A stretch of 16,387 nucleotides of DNA, from contig DCTS01000066.1 in the NCBI GenBank assembly GCA_002329645.1, positions 1,724 to 18,110 of the forward strand, read 5' to 3'. A model generated the notes under the pieces. It searched no databases, was not told the origin of the DNA, and saw nothing but the letters and a program-made list of their open reading frames with translations. The first letter of the stretch is position 1. Every line of letters starts with the position of its first letter. This DNA comes from Lachnoclostridium sp. UBA1434. GTDB lineage: Bacteria; Bacillota; Clostridia; Lachnospirales; Lachnospiraceae. The translations under genes and the position numbers were made by a program. Below, piece after piece: positions 7,343 to 14,479 of the stretch.

Positions 7343-7534
7343 ATGGAATTAAGGTATGATAATGCTGATGACAGCAAGGCCACTCCTAAAAAAAGAACCG
7401 GTACCGGCGACGAAGCTGAAATCGACACGACCGATAAGTCGATGCCCGAGAGAAAACCCGAAATAACAAGACCTGATCCCTCTATTGCCACCCCTCATAT
7501 TCCTGAGGAAATGCCGCCGCGTAAACTAATTTAA
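7343..7534 (+). CDS. Small hydrophilic, probably disordered protein
   Basis: 63-residue product not recognised as any family. It is rich in Asp, Glu, Lys, Arg, Thr and Pro, has one aromatic residue (Y5) and no hydrophobic core, and ends PPRKLI. The Pro spacing in the second half (RPDPSIATPHIPEEMPP) suggests an extended chain. AGGAAGGAG at 7326-7334 decides the start at ATG 7343 over an in-frame ATG at 7295, whose ribosome site is weaker. It follows the Cys-rich gene by 50 bases and is likely cotranscribed. The good ribosome site argues that it is translated. Confidence 0.6.
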   Translation: MELRYDNADDSKATPKKRTGTGDEAEIDTTDKSMPERKPEITRPDPSIATPHIPEEMPPRKLI

Positions 7535-7570
7535 AATAAAGATAAAATGCCGATAGCATGTAAAGGTCAT

Positions 7571-7628
7571 AAAAAAGCCCCGGGATTAAGTACGCATAAT
7601 ACACATATGCATATTTTTCTCCGGGGCC
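7571..7628 (-). terminator. Terminator of the bactofilin operon
   Basis: A 7-bp GC stem (GCCCCGG with CCGGGGC) closes a 37-nt AT-rich loop. On the minus strand the stem is followed by TTTTTT, the classic intrinsic terminator tail, which fits the bactofilin-like gene ending at 7720. On the plus strand the tail is weaker (CGGTTATTT), but the hairpin may also end the small-protein transcript. Confidence 0.7.
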
Positions 7629-7719
7629 GGTTATTTGCAGCTAAAATTAAAGAAATCTTTTATCCAACATAAAGCTTACATTTGCTCAATTCAATTATAT
7701 TCTTGCTGTCTGCATATAA

Positions 7720-8328
7720 TCATGCCCGGGTATATGTACCGGTTATATTGTATACCTGCGAGCTTCCATCTATGGAAAGTGTTCCGCTGCAATCCAGATT
7801 TTGAATAATGCAATCCGGTCCGATAATAACATCCTTTCCATTAACCGTATCCGCTGTTACCCCGCTTAACTCAATACTTGTAGCTTCTATTACCCTTATA
7901 TTCGAGCGTTCCCTTCTGCACATCCTGATGATTTTAGTCCAGGTACGATGATAATTGATGGTTATACGATCGCCTACTATCTCAGAGGCATTTATACAAC
8001 CCTCGGCCCGAAGAACCTCCGCAGATATTTCACCGTTTGCCTTTATAACTCCTTCACAATATATCTCATCCGCCTCTATCTTGCCGCCTCTGGAGGTCAA
8101 AACGCCCTCTACATCCAGCCTCTTTGCCCGTATGTCGGATCTGATTTCAGCAACCCCCTCACATGAGAAATAGCCCGCCTCAAGTGACCCTGAACAGTTA
8201 AACACTCCTTCAACCCGAATGTCCTCAGCCTTTATATCGTCAGTACATTCCCCTACTCCTTCCACTCGAAGATTGCGGTACTCGCCACCGCTTAACTTTC
8301 CAATACCCTCTACACTATAATCCTGCAT
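7720..8328 (-). CDS. Bactofilin-like polymer-forming beta-helix protein
   Basis: 202-residue protein whose N-terminal half is a regular repeat. The dipeptide EG recurs at 7, 23, 40, 57, 74, 92 and 109, a spacing of 16-18 (mostly 17) residues, usually as VEGV. Each unit alternates small and hydrophobic residues, as expected for coils of a right-handed beta-helix. After a basic interruption (about 121-145, HRTWTKIIRMCRRERSNIR) more beta-rich sequence follows to the end. Bactofilins are cytoskeletal proteins that polymerise without nucleotide. The neighbouring YhbD-like gene, 85 bases upstream, supports relation to B. subtilis YhbE/YhbF. The ribosome site is GGGAG, about 10 nt before the ATG. 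A terminator follows the gene. The cellular role is inferred only. Confidence 0.8.
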   Translation of the reverse strand: MQDYSVEGIGKLSGGEYRNLRVEGVGECTDDIKAEDIRVEGVFNCSGSLEAGYFSCEGVAEIRSDIRAKRLDVEGVLTSRGGKIEADEIYCEGVIKANGEISAEVLRAEGCINASEIVGDRITINYHRTWTKIIRMCRRERSNIRVIEATSIELSGVTADTVNGKDVIIGPDCIIQNLDCSGTLSIDGSSQVYNITGTYTRA

Positions 8329-8413
8329 ATTATATATTCTCCCTTCTTATTATCAGATTTTCAATTATATAAAGCTTTTTATGTAAATTTTCTGTTGTAA
8401 TCCAGGCATAATA

Positions 8414-9043
8414 TTACAACGCCAGCCTGCCTTTATATTTTAATTTTATCCTATCGGCAATCTCACTTAAGGATAACTGCTCTATGACCTCGACATCCTC
8501 ATCAAATAAAACCTGAGCTGAGCCCTGTGTAAAGACAGTATGGTATTCATTGCCGGTATCAATAATTGAGCATACTATATTGTCGCCCTTAAGCTTTCTC
8601 AATGCCGGAATACTCCTGCTGACAATATCCGCACACCGGTTATTATTTAATCCAAGCTTACCTGCCGACATGGATATGGCAGCAATAAAGATTACACCCA
8701 TAAAGCTGCATTCCTCACTGCCGGTGAGATTCTTCAACTCATTAATAAGCTCCGTATCAATTTCTTCAATTTCATATAAATCATCCCATTTTATTGATGT
8801 GGCTGTATTTTGCGGAGAAAGCATCCGGGCTAATTCCTCAAGAGAATATTTATCCTTCATATCTAAAATTGACTGTATTCTGCTTAATATCTGCTCCCTT
8901 GGAAAGAATGTCTCCTGCCCCGTATAAGCAGATTGCTTAATAAACCATTCTTCCGGTATCAGTCTTTCTCTTTTCCAGCGATAAAGCTGGCCATATGAAA
9001 TGCCTGTTATTGCAAGGAGATCCTTTTTCGAGATTAAATTCAA
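8414..9043 (-). CDS. yhbD: YhbD-like protein with MerR-type HTH (DUF4004)
   Basis: 209-residue protein with an N-terminal MerR-like helix-turn-helix: LISKKDLLAITGISYGQLY, then WKRERLIPEEWF and TGQETFFPREQIL. The remaining part (about 90-209) is an uncharacterised alpha/beta domain. From memory this closely matches the start of B. subtilis YhbD, which is encoded beside the bactofilins YhbE and YhbF. I set the start at TTG 9043 because GGAGG lies 8 nt upstream and homology begins there; an ATG at 9097 would add 18 Cys- and His-rich residues across the ribosome site and promoter. Repeated AACATTGTT-like sites at its promoter suggest autoregulation. The bactofilin-like gene follows in the same operon. 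Confidence 0.82.
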   Translation of the reverse strand: MNLISKKDLLAITGISYGQLYRWKRERLIPEEWFIKQSAYTGQETFFPREQILSRIQSILDMKDKYSLEELARMLSPQNTATSIKWDDLYEIEEIDTELINELKNLTGSEECSFMGVIFIAAISMSAGKLGLNNNRCADIVSRSIPALRKLKGDNIVCSIIDTGNEYHTVFTQGSAQVLFDEDVEVIEQLSLSEIADRIKLKYKGRLAL

Positions 9044-9061
9044 GGTCTTCGCCTCCGTAAC

Positions 9062-9116
9062 GTAACATTGTTTTATTATGCAATGACAATGTAACACAAC
9101 ATTGTTACTCCGTCAA
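9062..9116 (-). promoter_or_regulatory. yhbD promoter with operator-like repeats
   Basis: On the minus strand TTGACG (9111-9116), a 17-bp spacer and TACATT (9088-9093) form the promoter. Two sites, centred near 9068 and 9102, each match 11 of 13 positions of the palindrome GTAACATTGTTAC. A third, inverted and weaker copy (ACAATGTAAC) overlaps the -10 box. The distal site lies inside the spacer, where MerR-type regulators commonly bind. Confidence 0.6.
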
Positions 9117-9128
9117 GTATTTTTTAAT

Positions 9129-9171
9129 AAAAAATCGGCATAGCCGGTAAATTTACTGACTACGCCGATTT
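9129..9171 (-). terminator. Terminator of the purine permease gene
   Basis: AAATCGGC (9132-9139) pairs with GCCGATTT (9164-9171), with further TAG/CTA pairing inside the stem. On the minus strand the hairpin is followed by TTTTTT. It lies 36 bases past the permease stop and just upstream of the yhbD promoter. Confidence 0.7.
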
Positions 9172-9206
9172 ATATTATTATTACATTAGTTATATTGCTT
9201 TAAGTA

Positions 9207-10655
9207 CTATATTATTGCCAGCATTATGAAGTTAAGTATAAACAGTGCGGATGCGACCCATAATACAGGGCTTATATCCTTAGCCTTTTTCCTGAATATC
9301 TTAACTAAGCAGTAGAAGATAAATCCAAAGGCAATACCTGTTGAGATGCTGTAGGCAAGTGCCATAAAGATACCTGCAAAGAATGCGGGAATGGCTTCGA
9401 AAAGATCATCCCATTCAACATCCTTGAATGCTGCCAGCATCATAATACCTACTGCTATAAGCGCCGGAGCCGTTGCCTGTGAAGGAACGATGCCTACAAC
9501 AGGAGCAAGGAATATGCTTAATAAGAACAGGGCTGCTGTGACAACGGAGGTTAATCCGGTACGTCCGCCTGCTCCGATACCGGCTGCGCTCTCGACATAG
9601 GTGGTTGTATTGGAGGTGCCGAATACTGCGCCGATGGAGGTAGCTATGGAATCTGCAAATAATGCCTTGTCCATCTTGGACTTAAAGCCTTTGCCATCCT
9701 GAAGGGCTTTCTCGTCTGCTTCATCAAATATTCCGGTCCTTCTTCCGGTTCCGATAAAGGTTCCGATGGTGTCAAATGTATCTGTTAAGCTGAAAGCAAA
9801 AATAGTCACTAATACCAACGGTATCTTTGAAGCTTCACTAAATAATGACAGTAATCCTTCTTTACCAAAAGCTGCACCGAAGGTAACTCCAAGATCCTTG
9901 AAGGATGTTGCAAGGCCGGATGAAACACCGATGCCTGACAAATCGACTATCTTCATTGGAATACCAATTATCGTGGTAAGTACAATACTGATTAAGATGG
10001 CACCTTTAACCTTAAGCACCAGAAGAATGATGGTGATCAGGATGCCAATCAGTGAAAGAATAACTTCCTTGGTGTTAAACTTAACAATTTCAGGGACTAC
10101 GCTGCTGTCAACATTGATGCTGTCAGTGGCAACATTAATCCAGCCGGATGAACTGGGTACTGCAGGTGAATACTTACCGGGATCCGAAATAAAGTTAAGC
10201 AGTCCGGCATTCTTAATACCTATATAGGCAATAAAGATACCGATACCACCGCCGATAGCGCTTTGCAGGCTGCGTGGAATTGCTTTAATAATCAACTTAC
10301 GAAGCTTGGTTACTGTAATAATGATATTGATTATTCCGCATAAGAATACCATTGCAAGTGCCTGCTGCCAGCTAAAACCAAGTCCAAAGCATACAGTATA
10401 AACGAAGAAAGCGTTTAAGCCCATTCCGGGTGCCTGCGCATACGGAACATTTGCAAACAGCCCCATTACCAGTGTCCCGATAATTGCTGCAAAGCAGGTT
10501 GCAAGAAATACAGCTTGCTTAGGCATACCTGCCTGTGACAGGATATTGGGATTGACAAAAATAATGTAAGCCATTGTGAAGAAAGTGGTAGCGCCGGCAA
10601 TAATTTCCCGGGGGACGGTTGTCCCATGTTGTTTCAGCTTAAAAAATTTTTCCAT
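9207..10655 (-). CDS. Purine permease, AzgA/PbuG type (NCS2 family)
   Basis: 482-residue inner-membrane transporter expected to import hypoxanthine, guanine or adenine with protons. It has about a dozen hydrophobic helices and the subfamily motifs: QAPGMGLNAFF (TM3 region), FSLTDTFDTIGTFIGTGRRTG at about 289-309, and GTSNTTTYVESAAGIGAGGRTG at about 342-363. These belong to the COG2252 branch (AzgA, PbuG, PbuO), not the UraA/xanthine branch; the exact purine cannot be assigned. ATG 10655 follows AGGAG by about 7 nt. A terminator follows and a hairpin separates it from the EF-G-like gene upstream, so it is probably monocistronic. No purine riboswitch aptamer is recognisable upstream. Confidence 0.93.
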   Translation of the reverse strand: MEKFFKLKQHGTTVPREIIAGATTFFTMAYIIFVNPNILSQAGMPKQAVFLATCFAAIIGTLVMGLFANVPYAQAPGMGLNAFFVYTVCFGLGFSWQQALAMVFLCGIINIIITVTKLRKLIIKAIPRSLQSAIGGGIGIFIAYIGIKNAGLLNFISDPGKYSPAVPSSSGWINVATDSINVDSSVVPEIVKFNTKEVILSLIGILITIILLVLKVKGAILISIVLTTIIGIPMKIVDLSGIGVSSGLATSFKDLGVTFGAAFGKEGLLSLFSEASKIPLVLVTIFAFSLTDTFDTIGTFIGTGRRTGIFDEADEKALQDGKGFKSKMDKALFADSIATSIGAVFGTSNTTTYVESAAGIGAGGRTGLTSVVTAALFLLSIFLAPVVGIVPSQATAPALIAVGIMMLAAFKDVEWDDLFEAIPAFFAGIFMALAYSISTGIAFGFIFYCLVKIFRKKAKDISPVLWVASALFILNFIMLAII

Positions 10656-10683
10656 AAATACTCTCCTTTTTTATTATTTATTG

Positions 10684-10709
10684 AAAGAGACCTTCGGCAG
10701 AATCTCTTT
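10684..10709 (-). other. Stem-loop in the permease leader
   Basis: AAAGAGA and TCTCTTT form a 7-bp stem, extended by three inner pairs (TTC/GAA) with a two-base GG bulge. It ends about 11 nt upstream of the permease Shine-Dalgarno and lacks a T-tail, so it is not a terminator. It might affect mRNA stability or ribosome access. Confidence 0.35.
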
Positions 10710-10733
10710 AATACTTAAGGCAGTAAATACGTT

Positions 10734-10789
10734 GAAAAATCTTCGCTCCTAAGTATACATAATAATAGTATTATTAGGAGCGATTTTTC
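10734..10789 (-). terminator. Hairpin between EF-G-like and permease genes
   Basis: A strong stem pairs CGCTCCTAA with TTAGGAGCG and continues into GAAAAATC/GATTTTTC arms with a 3-nt bulge. The minus-strand tail is AAGATTTTTC and the plus-strand tail is ATTTTTC. It best fits a terminator for the EF-G-like gene, whose stop is 160 bases away. If permease transcription begins upstream of it (a lone TATAAT lies at 10879-10884 on the minus strand), it would instead act in the permease leader. Confidence 0.6.
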
Positions 10790-10947
10790 GTGTTCGATTG
10801 GCGCATGATTAATGTAATAATTAGTACTAAAACAATTCTAGCAAATACTTCTTAAATATACAATCAGCTTACTTATTAATTATACTAATGCTATTGATTA
10901 CAAATGCCCGGTATACTAATTCTAGTGGTTATTATTAATAAGATTTA

Positions 10948-13029
10948 TTATTCGCCTTCCTCTTCCTTAGCATTTTCTTCAATTACCTTCTGCTGAACAT
11001 CGGAAGGAGCCTGCTCATAACGGGCAAATTCATAAGAATATTCACCAATACCTCCTGTCATGGAACGAAGGTCTGTGGAATAGCCGTATAACTCGGAAAG
11101 CGGGATATCTGCAATGATTTCCTGCTTGCCATGCACGGGATTCATTCCAAGAACCCTGCCGCGCCTCTTATTAAGGTCTCCCATTATGTCGCCTGTAAAC
11201 CTGTCGGGTACAACAACCTTGAGGGAAACTATCGGCTCCAGAAGTACGGGCGAGGCTTCCATAAAGCCCTGTTTGAACGCAAGTATTGTAGCCGTCTTAA
11301 ATGCCATTTCCGATGAATCCACAGGGTGGTACGATCCGTCAACAAGAGTTGCCTTCAGGCCTACTACTGGATATCCGGCAACGGGTCCCTTTAATACGCT
11401 TTCAGCAATACCCTTCTCAACGGCAGGGAAATAGTTCCTGGGAACTGCTCCGCCGAATACTCTTTCCTCAAACACATATGCCTGTTCAAGGTTTCCTGAA
11501 GGCTCAAATTCCATCAGAACGTCACCATACTGGCCATGTCCGCCTGACTGTTTCTTATGCTTTCCGCGAACGCTGGACTTCTTGCGAATGGTTTCACGGT
11601 AAGGCACTCTTGGCTTCATAACCTCGATTTCAACCTTGTATTTTGTAAAAAGCTTGCTGACGGTAACATCCAGCTGCTGATCTCCTATTCCATAAAGGAG
11701 CGTCTGCCTGTTCTCCTTATCGTTTACCATCTTAAGGGTCAGATCCTCTTCCATCAGCTTCTGCAGAGCCTGTGACACCTTATCGTCATCGCCCTTGTTC
11801 TTCGTCTTAAAGCGCTGATATGTGTACGGAGTCGATACAACAATACGGTCATATACAATAGGTACAGCCTTGGTTGACAGCGTATCACCGGTAACCGTAT
11901 CGGACAGCTTTCCAAGCGCTCCGATATCACCTGCATAGAGCTCGGTTACCTCCATCTGCTCCTTGCCCCTTAATACATAGATCCTGTTGACCTTCTCCTC
12001 TGTTCCCTTTTCGGCATTATATAAAGGTGTATCTGTTTTAAGTACTCCGGAGCATACCTTAAACAGAGAGAACTTACCGATGAAGGGATCTGCAATTGTC
12101 TTAAAGACTCTTGCGGAGAAAGGCTTATCCTTATCATAATTTGCCTCAAATACCTCATCCGTCTTAACATTCTTGCCGGCAAACTTAACCTTGGTGGGAT
12201 CCGGGAAATACTGTTCTATGGCTTGCAGCAGCATGGTTGTGCCCTGGGCATTGACGCCCGAACCAATAAGCACCGGAACAACCGAACCATCTATTACATT
12301 ATTTCGAAGTGCCTGTGAAATCTCTTCCCGGGTAAACTCCTCACCCTCAAAATATTTTTCCATCAATTCTTCGCTGCTCTCGGCAACAGCTTCCAGAAGG
12401 ACTTCCCTGTACTTCGAAAGATTTTCCTTGCTACTATCAGGAATATCACATTCCGTATAATTGCTTGCAGTAGTAAACTTCCTGCCCGCCATCTTCACAA
12501 CATTGGCATACCCGACAAACTTGTCGTTTTCCATAATCGGTACGTGGAACGGTGCAATCTTTTTACCGTATAATTCAATCAGTCTTTCGACTGTCTGATT
12601 GTAATTGGCGTTATCATCATCCATTTCTGTAATAAAGAAAATCCTGGGCAGGCTATGCTTTTCACAGTATTCCCATGCCTTTATTGCTCCTGCCTCTACT
12701 CCGGCCTTTGCGGATAACACTATAACGGCAGCATCTGCCGCTGCCAAAGCTTCTTCTACCTCGCCGATAAAGTCAAAATAACCGGGGGTATCCAGTATAT
12801 TGATCTTGGTATCCTCATATACTATCGGTACTACGGTTGTGCTGATGGAAAACAATCTTTTCTGTTCTTCCTTGTCATAATCACTGATTGTATTCCCTTC
12901 CTCAACTTTGCCTTGTCTCTTAATTAATCCTGTTGTGTACGCCATGGCTTCGACCAATGTGGTCTTGCCACAGCTACCGTGGCCTAACAGCACTACATTG
13001 CGGATCTTTTCCGGCTTGTAAACGTTCAT
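10948..13029 (-). CDS. EF-G-like translational GTPase with altered motifs
   Basis: 693-residue EF-G paralogue with the full five-domain layout. The P-loop is GHGSCGKTT (16-24). The switch II region reads DTPGYFDF (80-87), with Tyr where EF-G and EF-Tu carry the catalytic His. The guanine-specificity motif NKxD reads TEMD (134-137), and switch I is divergent (EEQKRLFSIST for the usual ERGITI). Domain IV keeps SGGHGQYGDV and domain V keeps RSMTGGIGEYSYEFARYEQ; an acidic tail follows. The Tyr is, from memory, usual in the FusA2/EF-G-like subfamily; the TEMD change is less expected. ATG 13029 has GGAGG 8 nt upstream; TTG 13044 overlaps that site. This is not the housekeeping fusA: no ribosomal protein genes are nearby. 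Confidence 0.92.
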   Translation of the reverse strand: MNVYKPEKIRNVVLLGHGSCGKTTLVEAMAYTTGLIKRQGKVEEGNTISDYDKEEQKRLFSISTTVVPIVYEDTKINILDTPGYFDFIGEVEEALAAADAAVIVLSAKAGVEAGAIKAWEYCEKHSLPRIFFITEMDDDNANYNQTVERLIELYGKKIAPFHVPIMENDKFVGYANVVKMAGRKFTTASNYTECDIPDSSKENLSKYREVLLEAVAESSEELMEKYFEGEEFTREEISQALRNNVIDGSVVPVLIGSGVNAQGTTMLLQAIEQYFPDPTKVKFAGKNVKTDEVFEANYDKDKPFSARVFKTIADPFIGKFSLFKVCSGVLKTDTPLYNAEKGTEEKVNRIYVLRGKEQMEVTELYAGDIGALGKLSDTVTGDTLSTKAVPIVYDRIVVSTPYTYQRFKTKNKGDDDKVSQALQKLMEEDLTLKMVNDKENRQTLLYGIGDQQLDVTVSKLFTKYKVEIEVMKPRVPYRETIRKKSSVRGKHKKQSGGHGQYGDVLMEFEPSGNLEQAYVFEERVFGGAVPRNYFPAVEKGIAESVLKGPVAGYPVVGLKATLVDGSYHPVDSSEMAFKTATILAFKQGFMEASPVLLEPIVSLKVVVPDRFTGDIMGDLNKRRGRVLGMNPVHGKQEIIADIPLSELYGYSTDLRSMTGGIGEYSYEFARYEQAPSDVQQKVIEENAKEEEGE

Positions 13030-13109
13030 ATTGATTTCCTCCAATACATAATATAGTAAACAGTGAGTATAAACGGATATAAAATGTCCATTACCCGACC
13101 TATGTGTAT

Positions 13110-13138
13110 ATTTTACTAGAGAGAACTTACTTTTACAA
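13110..13138 (-). promoter_or_regulatory. Promoter of the EF-G-like gene
   Basis: On the minus strand TTGTAA (13133-13138), a 17-bp spacer and TAAAAT (13110-13115, one mismatch to TATAAT). It gives a leader of about 75 nt to ATG 13029. Confidence 0.5.
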
Positions 13139-13177
13139 TACTTTTATGAAATTAACAAGGAACTTCTTTCTTCCACA

Positions 13178-13239
13178 CTTTAAACCGTTACGCTTTAAAG
13201 CATTATAGTATTGACACCCATACTCAATTGAAGTATAAT
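13178..13239 (+). promoter_or_regulatory. Consensus promoter of the aromatic operon
   Basis: Perfect TTGACA (13211-13216) and perfect TATAAT (13234-13239) are separated by exactly 17 bp. Upstream, CTTTAAA (13178-13184) and TTTAAAG (13194-13200) form an inverted repeat ending 10 bp before the -35 box, possibly an upstream binding site. The leader of about 45 nt is too short for a T-box or a long attenuator. Confidence 0.8.
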
Positions 13240-13290
13240 TGCAGAACAAAGATGGCAGATAATAACAGGAAAGAAGGGATATCTTAAGCC

Positions 13291-14304
13291 ATGATTATTG
13301 TAATGAAACCCCAGGCAAAGCCTGAATCAATACAAAAAGTTAAAAACCTTATTGAAGAGAAGGGCCTTGTGGCGCATATCTCGGCAGGTACAGAGGTGAC
13401 TATAATCGGTGTTGTCGGAGACAAGACGCTGCTGCAGGATCAGAATCTGGAGATATTCGACGAGGTTGATAAAATTGTATCTGTTACCGAAAGCTATAAG
13501 CTTGCCAACAGGAAGTTCCACCCCGAGCCTACAACGGTAAGGGTCAGGGATGTTACTATCGGAGGAGGTACGCTTGTTATTATGTCCGGCCCCTGTGCCA
13601 TAGAAAGCCGGGAACAGCTTCTGGCAACCGCACAGGCTATAAAAAAGGCAGGTGCGCATATTCTTCGAGGAGGCGCATATAAACCAAGGACCTCCCCCTA
13701 TGCATTTCAGGGGCTTGAAGAAGAGGGCTTGAAATATATGCAGGAAGCAAGAGATTTAACGGGCCTTCCTGTCATATGTGAGGTTACCAGCCTGAATGCA
13801 ATAGAAGCTGCAGTAAAATATGTCGATATACTGCAGATAGGAGCAAGGAATATGCAGAATTTTTACCTGCTTAAGGAAGCAGGAAAGACCGGGCTTCCGG
13901 TTCTTTTAAAACGAGGCCTGTCAGCAACTATTGATGAATGGCTGAATGCTTCAGAATACATTATTTCCGAAGGCAACCCAAATGTCATATTGTGCGAGCG
14001 CGGAATCCGCACCTTTGAAACCGCCACCCGAAATACCCTGGATATCAGCGCCATACCGGTAATCAAGGAAAAAAGCCATCTTCCGATATTTATAGATCCA
14101 AGCCATGCCACCGGAGTCAGGGCTTATGTCAAGTCGCTTTCTCTTGCGGCAGTGGCTGCCGGCGCTGACGGTCTTATGATAGAGACCCACCCCAATCCTT
14201 CCTGTGCACTCTCCGACGGCCCCCAGTCCCTGACCTTTGACCAGTTCGAAGAGCTTACCGGTGAGATAAAGCCAATGGCAAGATTACTTGGAAGGAAGAT
14301 ATAA
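13291..14304 (+). CDS. aroF: DAHP synthase, type I-beta (3-deoxy-7-phosphoheptulonate synthase)
   Basis: Condenses phosphoenolpyruvate with erythrose 4-phosphate, the first step of the shikimate pathway. In its 337 residues, about 1-70 form a ferredoxin-like (ACT-like) N-terminal domain as in the Thermotoga enzyme, where it mediates feedback inhibition by Tyr or Phe. The TIM barrel follows, with metal and substrate residues visible: SGPCAIES (C102), RGGAYKPRTSPY (about 126-137), IGARNMQN, LLKRG, DPSHATG (H272), IETHPNP (E298) and SDGPQS (D309). ATG 13291 has GAAGGG about 12 nt upstream. It heads an operon with tyrA and aroA. Regulation by the tyrosine end product fits this context. Confidence 0.96.
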   Translation: MIIVMKPQAKPESIQKVKNLIEEKGLVAHISAGTEVTIIGVVGDKTLLQDQNLEIFDEVDKIVSVTESYKLANRKFHPEPTTVRVRDVTIGGGTLVIMSGPCAIESREQLLATAQAIKKAGAHILRGGAYKPRTSPYAFQGLEEEGLKYMQEARDLTGLPVICEVTSLNAIEAAVKYVDILQIGARNMQNFYLLKEAGKTGLPVLLKRGLSATIDEWLNASEYIISEGNPNVILCERGIRTFETATRNTLDISAIPVIKEKSHLPIFIDPSHATGVRAYVKSLSLAAVAAGADGLMIETHPNPSCALSDGPQSLTFDQFEELTGEIKPMARLLGRKI

Positions 14305-14365
14305 CCCAATAAATGATGAGAGGTAATCTCGAGCCTAATAGCTGTATTTTAAGTAAACAAACATT

Positions 14366-14456
14366 TTACATTAATAGCTTACATTAATAGCTTACATTAA
14401 TAGTTTACATTAATAGTTTACATTAATAATTTAACTTAATAATTTACAATTATTAT
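14366..14456 (+). repeat. Seven tandem 13-nt repeats between aroF and tyrA
   Basis: The unit TTACATTAATAGC is repeated head to tail seven times with no gaps. Units 1 and 2 are identical, 3 and 4 end in T, 5 ends in AAT, and 6 and 7 are progressively degenerate. The array ends 23 bases before the tyrA ATG. The 175-base gap has no clear terminator or promoter, so the array is likely transcribed in the operon mRNA as an AU-rich spacer. Confidence 0.9.
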
Positions 14457-14479
14457 CCATATATAGTTAAGGAGGATTC

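Noticed and set aside
10684..10709. PreQ1-I-like riboswitch before the permease
   Set aside because: The layout (short hairpin, A-rich tail, Shine-Dalgarno) is reminiscent, but the conserved loop and the CUA-containing tail of the aptamer are absent.
13240..13290. T-box or tryptophan/tyrosine attenuator before aroF
   Set aside because: Only about 45 bases separate the predicted start from the ATG, with no specifier-loop or terminator structure.
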